The translations under genes and the position numbers were made by a program. The notes below the pieces were generated by a model, which saw only the letters and a program-made list of their open reading frames with translations, made no database searches and was not told the origin of the DNA. Shown here piece after piece: positions 13,478 to 20,850 of a stretch of DNA of 64,000 bases. Source of the stretch: Prinia subflava (Eukaryota; Chordata; Aves; Passeriformes; Cisticolidae). The stretch spans positions 37,952,767-38,016,766 of the forward strand of contig NC_086251.1 in the NCBI RefSeq assembly GCF_021018805.1, in the 5' to 3' direction. Position 1 is the stretch's first letter; the number at the start of each line of letters is the position of its first letter.

Positions 13478-13483
13478 CCTTAC
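13478..13483 (-). other. EGLN3: Splice donor of EGLN3 intron 1
   Basis: On the minus strand the exon ends AAG and is followed by GTAAGG, a strong U1-complementary donor. The predicted protein loses EGLN3 similarity exactly here: after RSK the reading frame gives VRVRGAPTS, unlike any EGLN protein. This fixes the exon end and shows that the remaining exons lie at lower coordinates or beyond the window. Confidence 0.94.
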
Positions 13484-13840
13484 CTTGGATCGCTCTTTCA
13501 CGTAGTACTTGCCGAGCCGGCTCCCGCAGTACATCACCAGCCGGTCTATCAGCGTGAGGAGAAAGTTGATGGCCTCGCAGCCCTCCTCCGTGCCTCCGAT
13601 CCACTTGATCTGGTCGCCGCGCAGGTGTCGCTTGGCGACACCGCGGCTGGGGCCGGCCAGCTGCCCGTCGGCCAGTTCCCCGTCGCGGTGCATCCGCTTC
13701 ACCCGCTCCAGCACGCAGTCCCCCACCACCTCCCCCAGGAAGTTGTCCAGGTAGCAGAAGCCGATGTCGTGCAAGCAGGGCACGATGTACTCCAGGGCGA
13801 TTCTCTCCAGGTCCAGCCTCATGATGTGCCCCAGCGGCAT
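13484..13840 (-). CDS. EGLN3: EGLN3 (PHD3) coding exon 1, N-terminal 119 residues
   Basis: EGLN3 is an oxygen-, iron- and 2-oxoglutarate-dependent prolyl 4-hydroxylase. It marks HIF-alpha subunits for VHL-mediated degradation, and it is itself a HIF target (family knowledge). The minus-strand translation starts MPLGHIMRLDLERIALEY and continues through CYLDNFLGEVVGDCVLERV, KRHLRGDQIKWIGG and LIDRLVMYCGSRLGKYYVKE before ending in RSK. I recognise this as the EGLN3 N-terminus, nearly colinear with the human protein as I remember it. The short 5' start without a MYND zinc finger separates it from EGLN1. The exon is 357 nt, exactly 119 codons (phase 0), and ends AAG|GTAAGG, which matches the human exon 1 boundary. 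The start ATG has G at -3 and C at -1 and -2. The HxD...H iron ligands and the 2-oxoglutarate-binding Arg are encoded by later exons that are not in this window. The most diverged part is the linker around residues 49-67 (MHRDGELADGQLAGPSRGV). No frameshift or internal stop is seen, so the gene looks intact here. Confidence 0.97.
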
Positions 13841-14171
13841 GGCGCGGCGGGAACGGGCACGCCGCCGCTCTGCCGGAGCCCGCGCTGGGAGGCGATGTCC
13901 GTGGAGCCGCCGTCCGCTCCAGGCCGAGCCGGGCAGGGGCTCCGCCGCGGCGCGGGACCGGGCGAGGCGCGGTAAAACTTTCGCCGCTGCGGGCTCGGCT
14001 ACGCACCGCGGCCCGGCGCTGCGGGAGCGGCGGTGCTGCCGAAGCCCTGCGCTGCTGCTGCCGCCGCTGGCGCCCGGCAGTGTGCGGGAGTGCCCCGGGG
14101 CGCGGGGAGGGCGCGGCAGCCCCGCCCGCGGCGCGGAGCGCAGACGGCCCCGCGCGGTGAACACGCCGGCT

Positions 14172-14176
14172 ACGTG
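14172..14176 (+). promoter_or_regulatory. Candidate HIF-binding core (ACGTG), promoter
   Basis: An ACGTG core in the context TACGTGCGG, close to the inferred start site. HIF-1/HIF-2 bind RCGTG, and TACGTGC is a favoured context (established knowledge). The same TACGTGCGG string occurs in the intronic element at 848-856. Occupancy cannot be judged from sequence. Confidence 0.5.
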
Positions 14177-14199
14177 CGGGATGTGTGCTCGCGCCGCCG

Positions 14200-14205
14200 C
14201 ACGTG
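14200..14205. promoter_or_regulatory. CACGTG E-box / hypoxia-response core
   Basis: Palindromic CACGTG in the context GCCGCACGTGGGAGG. It could bind HIF or other bHLH factors such as MYC/MAX, USF or CLOCK/BMAL1. It lies 24 bp beyond the TACGTGCGG core, at the inferred transcription start region. Confidence 0.5.
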
Positions 14206-14229
14206 GGAGGGGCGCCCGCCGCGCCGCCA

Positions 14230-14281
14230 TCGCCCCGCCCCCTCCCCGCCCGGGCAGCCAATCGCGTGGGGCGGGGCGGGG
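14230..14281. promoter_or_regulatory. EGLN3: Core promoter elements: GC boxes and CCAAT box
   Basis: On the plus strand there is a GCCCCGCCCC GC box at 14232-14241, CCAAT at 14258-14262 in a GCAGCCAATCG context, and the overlapping GC-box run GGGGCGGGGCGGGG at 14268-14281. SP1/KLF proteins bind GC boxes, and NF-Y binds CCAAT, usually 60-100 bp from the start site. That places EGLN3 initiation near 14150-14200 on the minus strand and implies a 5' UTR of roughly 300-350 nt. The start site is inferred, not seen. CCAAT is in reverse orientation relative to the gene, which NF-Y tolerates. Confidence 0.7.
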
Positions 14282-14315
14282 CCGGCCCGCGGGGAACGCG
14301 CGGCGAGGGCTCCCG

Positions 14316-14321
14316 CACGTG
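14316..14321. promoter_or_regulatory. CACGTG E-box / hypoxia-response core
   Basis: Palindromic CACGTG in the context CCCGCACGTGCGCGG, giving the HIF-like GCACGTGC on both strands. It is about 115 bp upstream of the previous E-box relative to EGLN3 transcription. Another RCGTG (GCGTG) follows at 14330-14334. Confidence 0.5.
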
Positions 14322-14620
14322 CGCGGGGGGCGTGGCCCGCGGCCCCGCGCGCCCCCGGAGCGGGCGTGGGCAGCGCCATTGAGGAATTCTCCGCCGGCAT
14401 GTCGGCTGCGACCCCCGCCGGGCCGCGCCACCGCGCCGCGCCTCCCCTCGCCCTCTCCGCCGCTCCGGAGCGCCTGGAATAGTCCAAGCGAAGTTTGCTA
14501 ATGCCGCGCCGCGGCTCGCCGGCCGTCGCTTACCTCCGGCTACCGCAGCGGCAGTTTCAGCACCATACGGAACAGTTGCAGTAAGCGGCAGATACAGCTT
14601 TTCTGGGCGACGAATGCACT

Positions 14621-14633
14621 GCTTTATAAAAGG
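14621..14633. promoter_or_regulatory. TATA-like sequence, readable in both directions
   Basis: The plus strand reads GCTTTATAAAAGG. TATAAAAGG at 14625-14633 is a near-consensus TATA box for plus-strand transcription, and the reverse strand gives TATAAAGC. It is isolated at the upstream side of the CpG island. It could serve divergent transcription or an alternative EGLN3 start near 14595, or it could be chance. Confidence 0.3.
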
Positions 14634-15173
14634 TTTACACAGCAAAATAGCACTCCCCCGAATTATTTATCCCAAAGGGCCCGCCAGGTTGCTTGGCTCT
14701 GGTAGCAGGAAACATCCCCCGGACCGTCGGCGGCTTCGTGCCGCGGCGGGACAGCTGCGGGCAAACCGAGATAAACTTCGTTCCAGACCAAACCCGCCTT
14801 TCCCCCGTGACACCTGCCGGTAGCACCGTCCCTGCACCGGCGGCCACGAGGATGGTCCCGCGTCGCTGTTCCCACCGGGCAGCGTGCTTTCACGTGAAAT
14901 GCCTCCTGAGAAGCGAACGGCGGAGAACCGCTCAGCTCCGCGCACACACGCAACGTGCCCGGGATTTGCTAAACAAACAAGAGGAGCTTCCACAGAATCC
15001 AAAGCCAAAGCAAAGCCACGTTGCGGAGAGGTGCTGCCTGCGGCCACGCCGAGCGGGACACGGCGGCCGTGCCCGAGTCTGTGAAATTACCGATGCCACA
15101 CGCAACACAGCCCAGCCGAGGGCATCCGTCCTGCTCGGCCCACCGTGCTGTCCCGCGCGGCCCGGGGAGTCCG

Positions 15174-15216
15174 CACACACACACACACACAGACGCACAG
15201 ACACACAGACACACAG
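15174..15216 (+). repeat. (CA)n / (CACAGA)n microsatellite
   Basis: Nine CA-type units lead into an imperfect CACAGA-like repeat. It sits at the outer edge of the EGLN3 CpG island, roughly 1 kb upstream of the inferred start site. Confidence 0.93.
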
Positions 15217-15523
15217 CCCCTCTGCCCCTCCACGGAGGGCAGCGCGGGCCGAGCTCCGCCCGGCAGCCCGCGGGGCCGGGTCCGTGCTGCCCGCCCGTGG
15301 GGGACGCGCCCCGCGGAGCGATCAGCGCCCGGCACGGCGGCACGGCACGGGGCTGACACGGCCTCGCTGGAATCCGGCACATTTCACCCCCAAAAAAGGC
15401 AAAATCTGTGCTGGTTCTTTTCTCCCCCTTCACGTCGCGAATCCTGACGGGATTACAAGCAGTCCGTGCTGCTGATGCTGCTTGAGCTGCAAACTCCAGG
15501 CCCCGGCATAGGCAGGAGCGGGT

Positions 15524-15537
15524 CACGTATTCCACGT
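15524..15537 (-). promoter_or_regulatory. Tandem ACGTG cores upstream of the CpG island
   Basis: On the minus strand, in gene orientation, AACGTGGAATACGTGACC contains two RCGTG cores 9 bp apart. It lies about 1.3 kb upstream of the inferred start site, outside the CpG-dense region, so these two are less likely to be CpG background than those inside the island. A CACGTG at 14891-14896 also lies upstream. Confidence 0.35.
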
Positions 15538-15589
15538 TTGTGCTCCTTAAATCCAGTGGTATCTACCGCTCAGTGCATAGCACTAAGCA

Positions 15590-15960
15590 CAGGTCTAATC
15601 CTCTGAAGTTATTCCCTGACAGCTCTGTCGAGAGCCGAGCAATATTACATCAGATAAATTCGTATGTTGTAAGATAGGGACCGTCAGAGGACCTTATTTG
15701 ATTTAGGTACACACTTCACATTAAAGTGGGGTTATAATTAATAAGATACAATTCTGAATCTTATTAATCCCTTAATGCTTATCCGAAAAATCAGTCATGT
15801 AGGATAGGTTAAGAGCAGCTGTCATAATCAGCAAGGGATGCAAGATTAGTTCAACTGCAAAATCTCAATGTTACGAAATTTGGATACACTAGGAAATTAA
15901 TGCATTATTGTACTGTTCACACATTTTTATTATGTCAAAGCTGTTATGTGCCAAACCCCT
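15590..15960. other. Upstream AT-rich element with paired homeodomain-like sites
   Basis: Just outside the CpG island is a repeat-free segment rich in TAAT/ATTA cores (TTATAATTAATAAG, CTTATTAATCCC, CTTAATGC). It includes an 11-bp perfect inverted repeat, ATTAATAAGAT at 15737-15747 and ATCTTATTAAT at 15758-15768, around a 10-bp centre. This resembles a cis-regulatory module. No gene is present. Confidence 0.3.
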
Positions 15961-16588
15961 TTGATTTTTCCCCTTTTCTTGTTCATACACATATGCAAAT
16001 ATACAGTCCTGTACCAGAATCAAGTATTTGTAGACGCTGAACTTCTAGCCTTTGTATCAAGTGTAATGATGCCACTTTGACAAGTCAAGGGCAAAGAGGG
16101 ATGCCTTCTGGCAGTAGCTGAATTTGGTCATTTAACTTTATTTCACTCCTTCAGAAAGTTTGAAATGATGAGTTAGACTGATGCCAGATCTGCATCAGAA
16201 AAAGTCACCTTGAGAGTTAGAGATTTGTCTGAGAAAACTGAGTCCACAATCCCACTTGCAGAGTGATGTTCACAAAGCTCTAAATACTTTTATTCCTCCA
16301 GCACTGATGTCCTGTCTTCCTCAGGAGGGCATTTGCTGCCCTTTGTTGGCAAATCGGGTTTTCTGGTGGATAAAGTGTTTTCTCCCTCAAAGCATGATGT
16401 GCTTTTCATGCTAGCACTTGCAGTAGCAGTGAGATGCATTACTGTTCTACGTGAAGATAAAACATCAGGAGGAACAAACCCCAAGAGTAGTGATTTTATT
16501 TAGTTTTATTTACCGGTGCTTTTTTACTTCATCTCTGTCCCTTGATGATGATAAAGCCCCTTGCATGATGGTAATGAAGGTGTGTTAT
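15961..16588. other. Upstream flank, nothing recognised
   Basis: Non-coding DNA without an identifiable repeat, RNA or gene. Confidence 0.45.
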
Positions 16589-16704
16589 AGAGACTGTGAT
16601 TGCTCAGGTTAGAAACTCTCCATGCATACAGACTGCACCCATAAACAGTTTTCCTTCCATTGTTATACTGGAACGAGTTTGTAACCTGAGCAATCACAGC
16701 CTCT
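16589..16704. repeat. Long inverted repeat / hairpin
   Basis: The arms at 16589-16616 and 16677-16704 are inverted copies with 26 of 28 bases pairing. They include an 18-bp perfect core, CTGTGATTGCTCAGGTTA at 16594-16611 against 16682-16699. The 60-nt loop can pair partly (CCATGCATACA against the strand near TGTTATACTGG), and pairing continues imperfectly outside the arms. It could be a small non-autonomous DNA-transposon remnant or a structured RNA; I do not recognise a family. Confidence 0.8.
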
Positions 16705-18504
16705 GTCATGCATCACCTTGATCATCACCAAGAAAGGACAAATTCCTGCCTAGCCCACTGACATCCTGCAAGAGCTCTGTCATTCCCTTAGGGGTACCAA
16801 CGCTGAGTTGAGAGATGCTGAGCTGCAATTGCTGTAATCCCAAAGCTAAGACATGAACTTTTCAATAAAAAGGCAAAGCAGTACTCCGTGTATACTATAG
16901 TGTATGAGAACAACCCAGAAGAATAGAAGAGCTGGAACAGGACCAAACATTGAACCTTCCACAGCACTTCTTGTGACCACTCCACTGTTCTCCCAACAAA
17001 ACTGTCACAGCATGTGCAATGTCAATGTTGCACAGAACAAAAACAAAGGCATGAAGGTGTGAAATCAGGATTCACAATGTCACCTGCACTTTTGGACATG
17101 CACAAAGTTTTTTTACAGTGCTGTGTATCACAGGCATGAAAGGTGTCACCACATTTTAATTAAAAAATCCTACATCATTCAATTGTATATGACCAGTCCT
17201 TCTGCATGTAAAGTTCTGTTCATTCTTACAATGCTGATTTTTTTTTCTTCTAAAATTAATTCTGTGTTTTCTTATTTTCCATTTCATCTAATTTTGAAAA
17301 CTCCTGGGTCCTGCATATTTGTTGCTTTCACTAGCAGTGTGGCACACATTAGAGTTCTGTAGACTAAAACAGGACATTAGCATGCTGGCAGAATGATTTT
17401 AAGGAGATTTGTTTTAGAGGATTATAATAATTGGTGTCAGTCAAACCTGGATATTTGTTATACACTAATGCTATTTTTTTGACAAGAGAATTTACAGATT
17501 AACTGCTTCAAACTTTTTTAGAGCAGAGAGTTTTAAACATTTTGAGTCTTGTTTTCCGATTTTTCCTGCTGGAAAGCCAGACTACTTCAGTGCCAAGGGC
17601 TGAACTGCAAAGGCCCCAGCAAGAGAAAGGGAAGAGAAGATTATTCTTTATATCAGTGCAAAACTGTAAAACAGTACTGTTAATATATCATAGCATGATT
17701 TGTAGAGCTGATGTCTCATGATCTAGTGAGACAACAGCTGAAGTCCTGCCTACAGAAGGTGCTTTTCTGACAATGTTGGTATGGTTATACAACCCCTCTG
17801 GCCAAGGGGCAGGTAGTGTTTGTACATGGATGACACACCAGAGCTAGCACACCTTGCCATGACTTCTTAAGAGGTCACTAACCCCACCTGCCCTTCCCAT
17901 CCCTCTGCTGCAGGTTTCAACCTCTCCTCTGCAGCGTTGGCAGAAGAGAATGTAACTTTCTGCCTCAGCCCCTTCAAAAGTGCCAAGTCCAGAGCCTTAC
18001 ATCCACCTTCATTGGGGGCTTAGTTTTACACAGAAACAGCTGAGGCACCAGCAGCTGTACCTACCATTCCTTTGCCTGCTCTGGCAGGAGGTATCACCTC
18101 GTGGCACAGCAGCCGTGTTTCGGTGTGATGGCTCCTCCAACTGCAGCCACAAGACTTGTCAGAGCTCCTTTGTCAGCACTCTTAATACTATGTCACACTG
18201 AAAGCAGGAATGAGGGCAAAGGTGTCTGTCATGGCTTGTGCTCATTCAGCTCATTCATAACAACTCATTCAGCGCCTTTGCCCCTCACACCTCCCTTTGC
18301 TTTGGCACATTTTGGACTCCTTGATAGATGATTGCCTTTGCTAAGGTGACAGAAAAGCAATTATGAGCAAAAAAATAAAGAGTCATTTGGGGAGTTAAAT
18401 TATCTTAGGCCCAGTGAGATACACTGGAAGGGTGGGAAGCATTGGGACTGACCCCTTTGGGCAGGAGTGAACAGTTTGATAAACAAGAAGGAGCACCAGC
18501 GTCT
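16705..18504. other. Upstream flank, nothing recognised
   Basis: Non-coding DNA. The part from 17870 to 18350 is somewhat GC-richer and gives overlapping chance ORFs without homology. No RNA gene was recognised. Confidence 0.45.
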
Positions 18505-19043
18505 GGCTGAGGTGGTGACTGCCCCTCAGCTCTGCCCTCATGAGACCCCACAGGCAGTGCTGGGTCCAGATGTGGAATTTTCAGCCCAAGAGGTACATGG
18601 ACCTCTTGGAGCAGGCCCAGAGGAGGGGCACGAGGATGATCAGGGGCTGGAGCACCTCCCTTATGAAGACAGGCTGAAAGAGCTGGGACAAGAGAAGGCT
18701 GTGGGGAAACCTCATCGTGGCTTTCCAGTGCTTAACAAAGGGCTTTTAAAAGAGAGGGAGAGGAACTTTTTATATGGGCAGATAATGATAGAACAAGGGT
18801 AAATTACTCAAACTAAAAGAGAAGGGATTTAGACTGGATATAAGGAGGAAATTCCTTACTGTGACATTGCTGAGGCACTGGAACAGGTTGCTCAGAGAAG
18901 TTGTGGATGCACCATCTCTGGAAGTGTTCAAGGCCAGGTTGGATGAGGCTCTGAGCAATCTGCCCTGGTGGGTGATATCCCTGCCCAGGACAGGGTGTTT
19001 GGGACTAGATGATATTTAAGGTCCCTTCCAACCCATCCTATGA
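18505..19043 (+). mobile_element. CR1 LINE, 3' portion
   Basis: Recognisable CR1 blocks in order: a GGCCCAGAGGAGGGGCACGAGG block, GGCTGGAGCACCTCCC, GAAGACAGGCTGAAAGAGCTGGG, GGAACAGGTTGCTCAGAGAAG, TGTGGATGCACCATCTCTGG, and the 3' end TTTAAGGTCCCTTCCAACCC followed by CTATGACAG. The order runs 5' to 3' on the plus strand. The reverse-transcriptase domain is missing (5' truncation), and internal indels show it is old. Confidence 0.94.
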
Positions 19044-20788
19044 CAGCTCAGTCATTGGTATCTTCCTTTCCTTTCCAGCCATCCAGTCTGAACGAGGTTT
19101 GAGTTGATTAACGGGTGATAAACTTCCAGGTAGGGTTTGACTAGTCTAAACATCTGCTGAAGATTGCCTTGTTTGCAGTGGGCTGAGTATCTGATGCACC
19201 AGTATCTTCCAAATCCTCATCTTGGGAAAAAACAACGCTATAGATGTTGTTATGGCTAAGGGAGCTCAGCTAGCTATCAGCCACAATCAAGTGTTTTATC
19301 AAAGTTTTCCTAAAGCAGTCTGGGTGTAAAAATGGCTCTTTGGGAAGTGAGATTTCCAGCTTCCTGACTGAATTAAGTGCTTCTATCTCATTATAACAGC
19401 TCCTGAGGAATGCCAGACCTTAAACTTGCAGGTTTTAGTGGCCTGTGGTGTATCTCTTGTTGAGCAATGGATTTTTGTGGCATGTTGTCAGCTGCCTGAG
19501 GAGCCGTGGGATGTTCAAAACCATCCTGCAGGGGAGTTAACAAGTGAGCAGAATGCAAGTAAAGTTGTTTAGTAAATGCACTTCATGCACAGTCTGACAA
19601 TCTTGCACTAGGCAGTTAATTTTATGGCTATCAAGTTGCATACTATCAAGAATTTAGGATTAAGTATGGCTATGAGGGTAAAAAAGGCAACTGTTGAGAC
19701 TTTCATTATGTAAACAGAGAAGTTCAATGTGGTAAATAAATAGCACAAAGAAGGGAAAACAATAAATTTTGAGAGTATACTATTTTGTAAAACAATATTT
19801 CAATGAATTTTAAATTGTTAACATCTTTGTAGGAATCTGAGTGTGAAGATATCCATATGTATATTTCCATGTTTTACAGAGGTTTATCTTACCTTTTTGA
19901 TTTGGATTGATCAGTTAGGAACTGTATCTGATGCAAATACTTATGTTTGAATTTAAATAGAAATTACCATAGATAGCATTATGATTAATTCAAAAGTTAT
20001 TTCCTTTTTAGGTAGATGTTCCTCCCCGTAAACCATATCCCCTTCTCCCAAGTGTATCTCAGTATTTCTGGAATTAAACAGTAAATCCCGATACAGAGAA
20101 ATAAGTCTGCCCCAAATAGTTCATTGTAATAAAACAGGGGATCTGTCCAGGAAAACAGTATTCCACAATCCTTTGATCAGAAGACTGAAGCCATAGATGT
20201 CCCTACTGCATTGCCAGGGATTTCAAGCCAGAGAATTATAACAGTCAGAAACATAAATTCTGACAGACAAGAAATCAAAGTTTTCAATATTAAAGAGACT
20301 TCTACTGATAAAACCAGATCTCAAAATCGTTTCTATGTCTTTCCTTTCTCAAAGACATTACCTGATCATTAATACAGCTAAAGAAGAATACCAGAAATAA
20401 AGCGTTTAAAATATCTTCCCTACTGGTTTGCAGTTGTTGAGTTTTCACATTTCTAGTTTTCCCATAGCTTCCAAGGAAAACAAGAAATCAGTATGTGAGG
20501 TAAAGAAAAATCAGAACAAGAGGATATTTGAAGATAGACAGTTTTAGGGATCAGACTTGCCACTTTTCCTGTTCCATTAGTTAATGAATGAGCAGTCATT
20601 TATTATCTGGGTTTTATAATTAAAGTCGCCACTGTGCAATTTGTCAGTACAGGCAAATTTAATTTCTGAGAAATCTCTAGCTGGCAAGAAAAATTACAGT
20701 TGACTTTCAGAAGTTACTGAAATGCCAGTAAGACAGTAGAGCTGTCTGGGTTGGGTTGATGACTTTTCTCTTTGGATGTGTTTTTTTT
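19044..20788. other. AT-rich intergenic DNA
   Basis: ORF-poor AT-rich DNA upstream of EGLN3. At 20570-20700 there is repeat-free DNA with TAATTAAAGTCGCCACTGTG and AAATTTAATTTC motifs that could be regulatory. I see no gene. Confidence 0.4.
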
Positions 20789-20810
20789 TGTGTGTGTGTG
20801 TGTGTGTGTG
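20789..20810 (+). repeat. (TG)11 microsatellite
   Basis: Eleven perfect TG units preceded by a T-run and followed by a T/G-rich stretch to about 20850. Confidence 0.95.
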
Positions 20811-20850
20811 GTTTGGGGGTTTTGATTTTTTATTTTTAATTTTTTTTAAA

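Larger units (their letters stand above)
1..13483 (-). other. EGLN3: EGLN3 intron 1, 5' part (partial)
   Basis: This is everything below the splice donor. I looked on the minus strand for exon 2, which should encode the GTGYVRHVDNPNGDG iron-ligand segment, and for the later exons. I found nothing matching, so the intron appears longer than 13.4 kb, as in mammals, where intron 1 is also long. The visible contents are a CpG-rich block at 541-985, a moderately GC-rich stretch at 1640-2050, a 5'-truncated CR1 at 7117-7333, a 22-bp tandem duplication at 10157-10200 and poly(A)/poly(T) runs near 1482, 2571, 6751 and 10059. The remainder is ordinary AT-leaning intronic DNA with only short chance ORFs. 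Confidence 0.8.
13841..14431 (-). other. EGLN3: 5' UTR/upstream region open in frame with EGLN3
   Basis: The EGLN3 frame stays open for 197 codons above the accepted ATG, back to an in-frame ATG at 14431. Other in-frame ATGs occur, for example at 14230 (MAARRAPL). The translation is Arg/Ala/Gly/Pro-rich, as expected from GC-rich non-coding DNA, and shows no domain. The accepted ATG at 13840 gives the conserved EGLN3 start and is preferred. Automatic gene models could wrongly extend the protein through this region. Confidence 0.6.
12950..15365. promoter_or_regulatory. EGLN3: CpG island covering the EGLN3 promoter and exon 1
   Basis: GC content and CpG frequency rise abruptly near 12950 and fall near 15365; both flanks are AT-rich and CpG-poor. 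The island contains the first coding exon, the whole presumed 5' UTR and about 1 kb upstream. It holds GC boxes, a CCAAT box and several ACGTG cores, listed separately. There is no clear TATA box at the expected distance from a short 5' UTR, which fits a CpG-island promoter with dispersed initiation. The island ends with a (CA)n-type repeat at 15174-15216. The borders were judged by eye. Confidence 0.88.

Noticed and set aside
13310..13975. 221-codon plus-strand ORF antisense to EGLN3 exon 1
   Set aside because: It is explained by the GC-rich coding exon on the opposite strand; no independent similarity.
13275..14645. 456-codon minus-strand ORF overlapping EGLN3 exon 1
   Set aside because: It is in a different frame from the conserved EGLN3 exon and has no recognisable domain. 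It is a GC-rich shadow.
14693..15475. 260-codon plus-strand ORF in the CpG island
   Set aside because: The protein is low-information, Arg/Pro/Ala-rich and translates straight through the (CA)n microsatellite. Overlapping ORFs exist in other frames and on the other strand, as expected of stop-poor GC-rich DNA.
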